In this document: one piece after another, positions 1 to 8,271 of the stretch
Position numbering within the stretch: position 1 is the first letter of the stretch
How the letters are laid out: each line of letters opens with the position of its first letter
Assembly (NCBI GenBank): GCA_021399435.1
Contig: JAJTUP010000058.1
Coordinates: forward strand, 346,521-410,520
From: Diaporthe sp. PMI_573
Lineage: Eukaryota > Ascomycota > Sordariomycetes > Diaporthales > Diaporthaceae
Direction of reading: 5' to 3'
Length of the DNA stretch: 64,000 bases
Notes under the pieces: model-generated
What the model was told of the DNA's origin: nothing
What the model saw: the letters and a program-made list of their open reading frames with translations, nothing else
Database searches by the model: none
Made by a program: the position numbers and the translations under genes

Positions 1-2
1 AG

Positions 3-725
3 GCATTCAACTCAGTGAAAGGATGCTCTTTCATACTCATAGAACCCAATGAGCAGCCTTGCAAGTCTCTCGTGAGACGCCTCGGGCTCAGGGGATTCGA
101 CAACGACCCCCGCTCCATCATACCCAACATGACCCAGCTGAGAACGGGAACTAGGAAGTACCAGGTCTTGAATTGTACCCTGGAGCAGTTTTTGACTGAC
201 AAAGCAGTGATGACCAACGTGAAACCCGTGATCAAGTGTGCTGTCGTGTGCTTCAGTTCCCAATACGTCATGCGGGACTTGCACACCCTCGTAGACAACT
301 CTATACCCTTCGTGGGGTGTTACTACCCCTACAAAGGCATGGTACCGGGAGAGTGCATAATAGACTCTGGAGGAGTTACGATAAGAATGGAGTCCAGGAG
401 CACCGCTTCCGTGAAGTGGGGAGGCGACAGCGCGTACACTGAACCTGTGGTGGAAGATGATATTATAGACTTCTCTATCCATAAGCTGGCGGCTACGGAT
501 ATGGCTGGGCATCCTCCCAGGGACTCCAACGAGTCTATGATTTCATATACCCCCAAAAGGTATGCTATTTGGTGCGAAGTGAAAAAAGCTGTGTTCAGGG
601 TTGAAGTCCCAATCACAGGGCATAAAGGATTGCGCTGGCAGGCAGAGGCCAGCTGCGTACGTTGCATTAAGGTTGGATTCATCAGGCTCCTGGATACGCG
701 GAAGGTAAGGCGGGAATTGACATAG
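3..725 (+). CDS. 5'-truncated ORF, possible SAM-dependent methyltransferase
   Basis: The frame is already open at the window start (reading AFNSVKGCSFILIEPNEQ), so the N terminus lies outside. I do not recognise a named family. The order of short hydrophobic strands fits a Rossmann methyltransferase: an acidic strand end (FILIEPN), a second strand ending NCTLEQFL, a third (CAVVCFSSQYV), a fourth (FVGCYYPYKG), then an EP-VVEDD acidic patch as seen in some cap-type RNA methyltransferases. The glycine-rich SAM loop would lie upstream of the window. After about residue 200 the composition looks less protein-like, so the true gene may be broken or spliced near 600-700; a GTAAGG donor-like site occurs near 705. 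Similar stand-alone domains occur in cellular enzymes and in viral capping proteins; the sequence seen does not decide. Confidence 0.35.
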   Translation, partial: AFNSVKGCSFILIEPNEQPCKSLVRRLGLRGFDNDPRSIIPNMTQLRTGTRKYQVLNCTLEQFLTDKAVMTNVKPVIKCAVVCFSSQYVMRDLHTLVDNSIPFVGCYYPYKGMVPGECIIDSGGVTIRMESRSTASVKWGGDSAYTEPVVEDDIIDFSIHKLAATDMAGHPPRDSNESMISYTPKRYAIWCEVKKAVFRVEVPITGHKGLRWQAEASCVRCIKVGFIRLLDTRKVRRELT

Positions 726-986
726 CCCTGAGGTCCAGTCGAGATTTGCAGTTCCCGAGGGTAGTGAGGACCAAGGCGGGAAATCGGAGGAAAGGAGACC
801 TTCCAAATTATGATCGGCTTTTACAGCCAAGTCTTGATCTTGGATCTCTCGAGGGCCAAGTGCGACTCTTTCAACCTTGAACAGGGAGCCAGACGAAGCG
901 TTGTCATCATTCATCGCGTCAAAGACCTGTTTCTCTGGATGCGGTGTGGAAGGCGAGGAAGCTGACCTAAGCTGATTTTCGTCCAT
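543..986 (-). CDS. Weak hypothetical ORF, Ser/Pro/Asp-rich
   Basis: The start used is the first in-frame ATG (MDENQLRSASSPSTPHPEKQ). The half from 727 to 986 has the Ser/Pro/Asn/Asp-rich composition of disordered fungal regulators. The C-terminal half overlaps the plus-strand methyltransferase-like ORF and is probably antisense shadow, so only 727-986 may be an exon remnant. No domain is seen. A GTGAGT site upstream and an AATCAG site within leave room for a spliced model. Confidence 0.2.
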   Translation of the reverse strand: MDENQLRSASSPSTPHPEKQVFDAMNDDNASSGSLFKVERVALGPREIQDQDLAVKADHNLEGLLSSDFPPWSSLPSGTANLDWTSGLCQFPPYLPRIQEPDESNLNATYAAGLCLPAQSFMPCDWDFNPEHSFFHFAPNSIPFGGI

Positions 987-1806
987 AGCGCCGTTGGTTG
1001 AAGATGTAGCGGGGTAGTAACTCACGAAGCAAGGCTTCTAAGGTGGTATCAGGAAAGATAATTGAATGCTAGCATATGAGGCTGATCCACTCTTTATATA
1101 ATTTCCCTCCTGCTGCTTCTTTCAACCGTAACCTTGTAGAAGTCAATCAAGTTACAGACCTCCAGAATGTCCTTTTGTTATTGAAGTATCCAACTGCAGC
1201 AACCCTAAATCTGCTCGACCCGGAAGACGTGTACGTCCCGGACGAGCGGACCCAGGCAGAGATAGTTATAGATCATAGTATATGCAAAATAGTTGAGGCA
1301 CGACCTCTAGACTTGCTCGGCCATTTTTACGCGCTTCAGGGTCTTCTCACTGGAATTAAGTTTCAATAAAGGAATCCGTCGTTATACGACGACCAAAGAG
1401 GAGGCGAAAGTGCTCTCTGTAAGTATCGAGACCCAGGGATGATGCCTAGCCCCTATTATTCCTTTCGACAGCTTCACCTATAGCCCACAGCCCCCCATCT
1501 TCTCATCCATCAACTTCCTCCACTTGGTGCCATTCCTCAACAGCAAGTCGCCCATGGCTATTTGAAATAACGACTTGACATCGTCGCGACATTAGGTATT
1601 GTATCCTGGTCTGTGTCGAAAGCCTTTGTGGCCAGGGTCGCATCAGCAAGCAATAATCGACCGCTCTATCGATCGTCTGGAGTCCAACTCCACGCCCAAA
1701 GGTTAGAGGTCCCCACGCCGACGTCACACAGGACCGGCCCTTGGCCGAAAAGGAACAATAATAGCACTATTCCTGTTGTTCACCTCAAGAATCCGTAACT
1801 GCCAAC
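987..1806. other. Intergenic, no supported gene
   Basis: A 97-codon ORF at 1076-1369 (+) begins with ATG but has no recognisable motif or splice support. The rest is short frames only. The end of this stretch is probably the promoter of the small Cys-rich gene at 1807. Confidence 0.5.
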
Positions 1807-2115
1807 ATGGACTGTTCATCAAAAACATCAGTTGTGTATGTGTGGACTTGCGTAAGTAGACGCCCAGTGCAACCCTCCACGGAGCTAGTCAGACTGCTAA
1901 CAAAAGCACAGTGTTTTTGCGGGCACCAACCGATGAACGTATTGAAAACCAATGAGTGCATCAGTTGTGGTCAGGCAAGGTGCAGTAATTGTCAAATGGT
2001 CCCCCATAAAGCAGCTACTTGGAAACCCGGCAAATCCGATGCCGAAGATCCACCACCACCATATGAGGAGAAAGCCTCGCGATCTTTCTCGATTACCAGC
2101 TCTTCGAAGCAGTAG
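1807..2115 (+). CDS. Small Cys-rich zinc-ribbon-like protein (2 exons)
   Basis: The ATG sits in a good fungal context (GCCAACATGG). A 60-nt intron at 1852-1911 has a GTAAGT donor, a GCTAAC branch and a CACAG acceptor; because its length is a multiple of three, the unspliced frame also reads through. Splicing joins VWTC to CFCGHQP and gives an 82-aa protein with a paired cysteine pattern (WTCCFCG, then CISCGQARCSNC), the layout of small fungal zinc-ribbon-like proteins. The tail holds a PPPPY motif, a possible WW-domain ligand, and a Ser-rich end. The function is not known; the pattern suggests metal binding and protein interaction. It is convergent with the minus-strand gene that ends at 2154. 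Confidence 0.6.
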   Translation: MDCSSKTSVVYVWTCVSRRPVQPSTELVRLLTKAQCFCGHQPMNVLKTNECISCGQARCSNCQMVPHKAATWKPGKSDAEDPPPPYEEKASRSFSITSSSKQ

Positions 2116-2153
2116 TTCGTGGTTGCGAATCGGCGCATGATAATTTACTTCAA

Positions 2154-2640
2154 TTAAACTTCAATGCCACAAATTGAACAGAGGCTTGTGGGGATATCTT
2201 CAACACAGCCAGGAGGGACGCCCAGGGCGGCTTGGGTAAATACCCATTGGTTCTTGTCAGCGTCGGCAGTGAGGGACTCAAGCTGAGGTATTTTGCTGCT
2301 TGCGTCGTTGAGCAGCTGCTGCAGGAGCTGAATCTGTGAGCGTACGTCATCTTGCCCCGCCGCCCCATCTCCCTTCTCGCCGCCTAGCTCGCGAGAGCAT
2401 GTCGCGCATAACCTGCGTCCGCTCCTGGAAGGAATCCGTCTGCACCATGGCCAGCAGACGCTGCTCGCTGTTGACCTTCCAGCTTGGCGATAGATTGAGC
2501 CCCGGTAGGATAGATTTATGCATGTAGCCGAAGGGCTTGGGGTAGCCCTCGATCATAAAATAGTAGTAATCTTGCATCCAGGCCTTGTATACGGCCGGAT
2601 TTTTGGGATAGTATGGCCATCTGGAGCGCGTTAGCTGCAT
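2154..2640 (-). CDS. DUF4743/Nudix N-terminal-like short protein, probably 2 exons
   Basis: The ATG at 2640 starts a 76-codon first exon (2413-2640) containing YYYFMIEGYPKPFGYMHK followed by a W..V......RLLAMV stretch. That pattern resembles the N-terminal DUF4743 segment of fungal Nudix hydrolases (thiamine pyrophosphokinase-related). A putative 79-nt intron (2334-2412, GTTATG..CTCACAG) joins in phase to a second exon ending in CSICGIEV. Without splicing, the first frame runs on through MRDMLSRAR to a stop at 2347, which also resembles the family, so the boundary is uncertain. The Nudix box itself (GX5EX7REUXEEXGU) is absent. The product would be 135 aa and lack catalysis, so this may be a truncated relic. 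Confidence 0.45.
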
Positions 2641-2880
2641 GCGGCGAGTTGCTGAGGCTTATCGCTCACGAACAGCTACAAACTGCTCTCACTCCACTTA
2701 TAGTGCATGCAGGGAACTCACGTGTCGACCAGCTTCACGAGCGCTAGACCGCTGAAAACTTTCGACGACATTATGGAGTAAAGCGTCTGCTTCGCGGCGA
2801 GAATGCAAGCAACTTCAGCTATTGCTTGCTTTCACAGCAGAAAACCGAAAAGGTGGTGATGGCGGAGTCATATCGCGCCG

Positions 2881-3468
2881 TTACCTCAGCAAGCTCAGGC
2901 CCGAGCGTCCGGCGCCAAGGCGCGCTAGTCCTAATCGGTAGCACGTACGCAAAGGGCCTGAGCCAAATTTGCACTTTTTTGGTGCGGTTGTCGTTCGTGC
3001 GCTCCGAAAGTGCGCGACGCGATTTGCGTTCGTAGCTCTACAACACCAACTTCACCAATTCATCTGCGCGTTGCACCTTCAATATCGTCTTGATTTTCTT
3101 GAGACTATGCTTGGAACTACATATGTATTGTAGCTATCGATAGCCCAGCGGAGCTCTTTCCGCATGTAACTGCATACCATATCGAGCTTCTCACCGTCTG
3201 AGCGGGGTGATCGTCGACGTGTGTCATCGACGGGTGGTAAGGGCAGAGAGGCAGATGGGCTACCGGATGTACCCGAAGGCTTCCCGCTTTCGGGCGCCAT
3301 ATTCAGAATAATGTAGGAATGAATGAAATAATAATGTAGGATGTGGTGGTGATGGCCCGTGAAAGAGTTACTAAGCGACGAACGACAACCGCACCAAAAA
3401 AGTGCAAATTTGGCTCAGGACTAGCGCGCCTTGGCGCCGGACGCTCGGGCCTGAGCTTGCTGAGGTAA
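2881..3468. repeat. Inverted-repeat element, arms about 90-115 bp
   Basis: The arm at 2881-2997 (TTACCTCAGCAAGCTCAGGC onward) is repeated in reverse complement at 3376-3468. The match is near-perfect except for about 27 extra bases in the left arm near 2932-2958. About 380 bp lie between the arms and hold only a short minus-strand ORF (3079-3300) without recognisable domains. This looks like a foldback or MITE-type element; no target-site duplication was identified. Confidence 0.55.
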
Positions 3469-4096
3469 ATCGCGCCGATCCAGGACGAGGCACGTGACTC
3501 GGACCAGGATGAGCCACTCGTCCTGGCGCACAAGTTTCCATAGCTAATAACTCGCCGCTCTTAGGTCGGGCAGATGTGGATCCGTAGGCTCGCTTACATA
3601 AACCGCCAGGCATACCGCTATATATATTTGAAATTCCGAGAGATATATGCGAGGGCTCATATTGGTAGGGTGTGAGACTAAACCTTTTTTCTCCCTTTTT
3701 TTTGCCCTGCCTTCAGCTAATTCTTCAAGCAGATTCGTGAGCCGCTTTAGCGGCGCTCGGGAATTCCTGTCTCTCAGGCCCTCTGGGAGCCATTACCCCT
3801 TTAGGGAAGGCGTCGCGCTGTTAAGCGCGCCCAGTGGGTCTGAGTGCCTGAGGTAAACCGGTTCTCCCACCAAGCCGCTGTGTGACTTTATTTCCGGGGG
3901 GCCTTCTCCACAATCCCGGCCCAATCAGTTTCCAGAGCAACGGCCATCCTCGTAAGCAGATGGGCACGGTAAGCTAGAACAACACTAAAATGCGACCAAA
4001 CCGTCTCTCAGCAGTGCACTCCACAGGCTACTATTCTCTTGATCAATCAATGCATTCCTAACATACTCACAACGTTCGGCACCTACTACCCTAATA
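3469..4096. other. Intergenic, probable promoter of the kinase fusion gene
   Basis: No supported gene is seen. The stretch contains a T-rich tract near 3679-3702 and short self-complementary GC patches near 3740-3840, then the leader before the ATG at 4097. Confidence 0.45.
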
Positions 4097-6652
4097 ATGG
4101 AAGGAAACAGGGTGGCAGAGCTTGAGCGACGCTTGCGAGAGGCGGAGCAACGCGCCGAGGAAGCAGAGCGAGAGAGGCAGGAAGAGCGCCAACGCGCCGA
4201 GGAAGCAGAGCGAGAGAGGCAGGAAGAGCGCCAACGCGCCGAGGAAGCAGAGCGAGAGAGGCAGGAAGAGCGCCAACGCGCCGAGGAAGCAGAGCGAGAG
4301 AGGCAGGAAGAGCGCCAACGAGCCGAGAAAGAACAACAACGAGCCGAGAAAGCAGAGCGAGAGAGAGAAGTGGAGCGAGAACGAGCCGAGCTATCCGAGA
4401 AACAGACACGGCCAACCACCCTTGACGAGTACATTACCGCTTGCCATACATCAGTATTCTCCCGATTTTCTGTCGAAACGAATCCGAAATTCACATCCAA
4501 GGGCCCTATAACGAATCCCCGAAACAAGTGGTGCCCTACCAAAATCCAGCCATGGTCCGATTTCCTCCACAACCAAAGGATCATATTCGGTACGCTCAAC
4601 AGTACCTTCCCTTCCGAAACACGTGTCTTCGAGAATAGGAACTTTCTAGACGGGCTAGGAGAGAGGATTTCGAGACGCAAGATTGCCGACGAGAAGACGC
4701 TGGAATATTTCCTCCATAATAGCGTGGAAGACCCGGTTCGGAATATTATCGAGCAGCTGAAAAATGTCCCGGAGGCATCCAGCGCCTTCGACATCGGCAA
4801 CGGCATCATCTTCGAAAACCATCCTCATGCGATTAGTGACGTTGCCGAGGAAGTGGTGGATAGAGAAACGCCATCAACGCCGCCACAAACGCCCAACCAG
4901 CGACACGACCCCCATCAGCTACGCGCCGATCAAATCTGCATCTACCGATCCGACAATACACAATCATCAAGACGCACCATGCTCTACATCTCCGAATACA
5001 AACCGCCTCACAAGTTGACGGCTTCTCATCTACGTCTCGGTCTCCGTCCCATGGATATTTACAAGGAGGTTGTCAACCGGAACACAATCCCAACTTCGGT
5101 CGATCCAGCTGCTCGATTTCAATACTTCGCAGAAAGGTTGACAGCGTCTGCCATCACACAAACGTATCACTACATGATCGAGGGCGGTCTTGAGTACAGT
5201 CTTCTGACTACAGGTGAGACGATTGTATTTCTCACGATCGATTGGGATGATCCTGGCACGCTCTACTACCACCTGGCCGAGCCTGGCCCCGAGGCGGCGG
5301 CGCACTCAGATCAGTTGCATCTCTGCACGGCCGTAGGTCAATACTTGGCTTTCACCCTCCTGGTCCTAGAAACACGGGGTGAGCATGGGCAGGAGGAACG
5401 ACAGAGAGCAACACAGACTCTACATACTTGGGCGGAAGACTTTGAAACGACAGTGCGGTCCGTACCCGACAGTGAACGAACTGCGTCATCGGATGCTTCG
5501 TTTATTCCTGAGCCTACAACGTATCAAAACGTCGACCGGTCACCCATCGTCAAACGCCTAAGGAGGCGCTTCTTCATTCAATACCAGTGTAGTGACAGCT
5601 TGTCCAAGGTAGACAATCACCCAGAGTCGTCAGATGATGATGAATCGTCTTCAAAGCCACCAGAAACGCCGACCCCAAGTGCAGGGAATGCTGGACCTCG
5701 AAGGAGCCAGCGGATCCTCGCGCGACGGCCGCGAGGAGGCGGAAGCCAAAGGGGAGGCAAAGGGGCGGATGATGCTGAAGTCGGGCCCGAGGCAGAAACC
5801 GGTGCGATCTCTCAACGAGACAGTCCCTACTGCACGCAAAAATGTCTGCTTGGCCTGGTCAAGGGACAAAAGCTGGACCCAACATGCCCAAATGTGGGTC
5901 GTCACCGAAGGCATGGTGATTACCATCCTGTGGATCACACGCAGTGGCTCAGTATGCTTCATCAGCAGCTCAAACAATCACTTGATGACGGCATCACGCC
6001 GCTGGGGCATGGTGGCGCACGCGGGGTCCTGTTCAAAGTGACGTTGCTTGCGTACGGCTACACTTTCGTCAGTAAAGGCACGGTGCGGGCCTTCATCCCC
6101 GATCTTGAGCACGAGGCGGACGTGTACAAACGTCTTCTCCCAGCCCAAGGTAGAAACGTGCCAGTATTTCTAGGGGCTATCGATCTTCGTCAGATGCAGA
6201 AAATCTACTACTACGATCACCGAGTGTATGTGGTATACATGACATTACTATCATGGGGAGGATGCAGCATCTCGGAAGCAAAGGCGGCAGGATTCCCGAA
6301 TGAGAAGCTACGCGCACTGGCCATTCAGTCACTGCAAGCTATTCATCGACAACGCGTTCGCCACACAGATGTGCGGGATGCGAACATGCTGTTCAACGAG
6401 GGGACTGGTGTCATGATAATTGACTTTGAGCGGGCCGAGATGCTCGATCTGCAGCGCCAACCACTAGCTCCGATCATACCAAACAAACGGGCATGGGCGG
6501 GGAAGGGTAGAAATGGGAAACAGGTGAGAAAAATTACCATTGGTGGGCACGGGTTTTGCAATGAAGTTGGGGAGCTAGAAGCAATATTTGCTCAGAAACA
6601 CACAGCTAGCGAGCGTTCTAGAGAGGTTCAGAGAATCTCACGCTGGACGTAG
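4097..6652 (+). CDS. Coiled-coil / PD-(D/E)XK nuclease-like / protein kinase fusion (CR-effector-like)
   Basis: This is an uninterrupted 851-codon ORF. Residues 1-110 are an Arg/Glu coiled coil containing four exact 14-residue repeats. Residues about 130-460 resemble the restriction-endonuclease-like domain of Crinkler/CR-type effectors: an Asp in ADQICIYRSD, then EYK near residue 300 (the E-x-K signature), then a helix-rich YHYMIEGGLEYSLLTTGE block. A disordered, basic and acidic linker follows (about 520-610). Residues about 640-800 form a divergent kinase: a Lys in FVSKGTV, an Glu-bearing helix (HEADVYKRL), an HTDVRDAN catalytic loop near 756-763 and DFE in place of DFG near 775-778. Known relatives pair nuclease and kinase modules and are thought to act in host or rival nuclei, or in defence against mobile DNA. 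Activity here is inferred. No signal peptide is seen. Confidence 0.75.
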   Translation: MEGNRVAELERRLREAEQRAEEAERERQEERQRAEEAERERQEERQRAEEAERERQEERQRAEEAERERQEERQRAEKEQQRAEKAEREREVERERAELSEKQTRPTTLDEYITACHTSVFSRFSVETNPKFTSKGPITNPRNKWCPTKIQPWSDFLHNQRIIFGTLNSTFPSETRVFENRNFLDGLGERISRRKIADEKTLEYFLHNSVEDPVRNIIEQLKNVPEASSAFDIGNGIIFENHPHAISDVAEEVVDRETPSTPPQTPNQRHDPHQLRADQICIYRSDNTQSSRRTMLYISEYKPPHKLTASHLRLGLRPMDIYKEVVNRNTIPTSVDPAARFQYFAERLTASAITQTYHYMIEGGLEYSLLTTGETIVFLTIDWDDPGTLYYHLAEPGPEAAAHSDQLHLCTAVGQYLAFTLLVLETRGEHGQEERQRATQTLHTWAEDFETTVRSVPDSERTASSDASFIPEPTTYQNVDRSPIVKRLRRRFFIQYQCSDSLSKVDNHPESSDDDESSSKPPETPTPSAGNAGPRRSQRILARRPRGGGSQRGGKGADDAEVGPEAETGAISQRDSPYCTQKCLLGLVKGQKLDPTCPNVGRHRRHGDYHPVDHTQWLSMLHQQLKQSLDDGITPLGHGGARGVLFKVTLLAYGYTFVSKGTVRAFIPDLEHEADVYKRLLPAQGRNVPVFLGAIDLRQMQKIYYYDHRVYVVYMTLLSWGGCSISEAKAAGFPNEKLRALAIQSLQAIHRQRVRHTDVRDANMLFNEGTGVMIIDFERAEMLDLQRQPLAPIIPNKRAWAGKGRNGKQVRKITIGGHGFCNEVGELEAIFAQKHTASERSREVQRISRWT
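4152..4319 (+). repeat. Coding minisatellite, 42-bp unit x 4
   Basis: Four consecutive 42-bp units start at 4152, 4194, 4236 and 4278, followed by diverged partial units. Each encodes RAEEAERERQEERQ. The near identity of the units suggests recent expansion of the coiled coil. Confidence 0.9.
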
Positions 6653-7174
6653 AGATTCCACCTAGCTAGTTAGGACGATCAGAGGCATATAGGGCTGAAG
6701 CGTAATTGATTTTACTGCCAATCACATGCACTTGCTTACAGGATTCATTGACTTAAATGGCCGTGGTTATTGGGGAGAACTAGTTCAAGTCTTGCTATAT
6801 TTCTCCACGGCAACCCCGTACTAGGGACGTCCATATCAGCCAACAGGGATTGGCCAATTAGAGCGCGTGTTCCCCAGTTTCTCCGCCTTAAGGCTGTGTT
6901 CCTGATTGGTGGAATAGCGAGGTAAAGCCGACATATTTCGGTCTCCCAAGCATTCAACGAAATGCGAAGCAGCATTCCTAATAAGTCAAGTCTAGCAAGT
7001 CAAGTTGGCAAGTCAAATCAAGTCTTGCAAATCAAATCGTCGGGCTCACAACCCAAATCAAGTCAAGTTCTCCTCACTCAGACTTGCCAGACTTGCAAGT
7101 CATATATGGCATCTGGTTTTTCCTCTAACGTGGTTGGACACCCAGCCGCGCAGGACACCTACCCGCGCACTTTT
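6653..7174. other. Intergenic with CAAGTC-type simple repeats
   Basis: No gene is supported. Between about 6983 and 7100 the hexamer CAAGTC and its relatives (AAGTCAAGT, CAAATCAAGTC) recur many times, an imperfect low-complexity repeat. Confidence 0.5.
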
Positions 7175-7325
7175 GCTAACTCTACCAATTTTAGCCAACC
7201 CCAGCACCCACCCAGGGCAAAAGGGTCAATTGAATTTGGTACCAATTGGTGCCATCTGCTCTTAATTCCTTATTTTCAATTGATTTGGTCAATTTAAAGG
7301 TGTTGGCGTAACTGCAGTGCCAGTC
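7175..7325 (-). repeat. Dispersed ~150-bp repeat, copy 1
   Basis: Its reverse complement aligns along its length to 26610-26755: shared blocks include GGCACCAATTGG, GAAAATAAGGAA versus GAAATAAGGAA, and GGGTGCTGG followed by TTGGCTAAA. It lies next to the pogo/Fot1 relic and may be its subterminal region or an independent MITE. Confidence 0.55.
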
Positions 7326-7338
7326 TGAAGTGACTGAC

Positions 7339-7370
7339 TTTTGGTGGGGAAATCAGCTTCCCCACCAAAA
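7339..7370. repeat. Perfect 13-bp hairpin
   Basis: The arms TTTTGGTGGGGAA and TTCCCCACCAAAA flank a 6-base loop. The hairpin lies just downstream of the transposase relic on the minus strand. A second GC palindrome (GGTCCGCCGCGGACC) lies at about 7434-7448. Confidence 0.7.
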
Positions 7371-7449
7371 TGGAGCATTTCAGACATGCAGGATCAACGT
7401 CAATAAACACCAGCCAGGTCAACTATTTGGGCGGTCCGCCGCGGACCGC

Positions 7450-8271
7450 TTAAGAATGTACTATTATACACTCAGAATCTAACTGACTAGACCCTTCTAC
7501 ATCTTTCCCACAAGTTTTTGCATAATGCCCAGTCTCACCGCAGTTGCCACATCGTCGTTTACTCGGTCCGCCACGGGCCGCCTCCTCAGCACTACCAGCC
7601 ATTTCACCAGCTGGCCGCTTCCCCTTTTGTTTCTCTTCAATTATTGCCTGGGAATCCTCAATGCTAAGTGCCCCTCCAAGCTGCACTCGGGTTCTCTTAG
7701 CCCTCCGGCGTTTGGCGAGTGCTAGATTGGCATTCTCAAGTGTGCGGACCCGATCCTCCAAAATCGTAATTTTATGCGCCATTGTTTGTGAACCCTTTGA
7801 CAGCTGATCAACAGCCTCAAGAATTGGTGTAGGGGAGCTGCCTTGATGGTCCGAGATCCTGCCTTTAATAAAACTGGATTGCTGGACGGTTTGTTGGGCA
7901 TTGGAGGGTGTTTGTGATTCCCACTTGGAAGGGGATACAGGAAGGGATTGCAACGGAGTTTGTAGGGAGATATCCAGCTTTAAAATGACAGAATCTGGGT
8001 CCCAAGGAGAGATTCCAGCTCCTCTAAACCCAGACTTTATATTTTCTTTCGTAAAGATCTTGTCGTGGGCTGCCTTGAACGCAACGAAGAACTCAGACTT
8101 GGTGATGTGGTTGATAGAGGCCCGGATGAAGAGATTGATCTCATCACCATATGCACGCTTTAATGGCGAGAATAATCCAACATCTAGTGGCTGGAGTAGA
8201 TGAGAGGAATGTGGTGGCATGCTGATAGGGATAATGTTGTGCTCTTTGCAGTACTGCTCAAACATGGGCAT
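7450..8271 (-). pseudogene. Pogo/Fot1-type (DDE_1) transposase, 3' fragment
   Basis: The frame begins in the middle of a CENP-B/pogo-type DDE_1 domain: PPHSSHLLQPLDVGLFSPLK is the conserved block around the last catalytic acid. It continues through a linker with a coiled coil (HKITILEDRVRTLENAN) to a CCHC knuckle (CGNCGETGHYAKTC) and a stop at 7450. The N-terminal helix-turn-helix and first two catalytic acids are missing. The upstream boundary at about 8262-8271 is exactly where the VWA-Vint frame ends, so the relic and that gene abut. An element of this size cannot be autonomous. Confidence 0.85.

Noticed and set aside
1076..1369. 97-codon ORF starting with ATG
   Set aside because: No domain, splice or compositional support; left within the intergenic entry.
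3985..4809. 274-codon minus ORF with Ser/Arg/Leu repeats opposite the kinase fusion gene
   Set aside because: Antisense shadow of the 42-bp coding repeat of the plus-strand gene.
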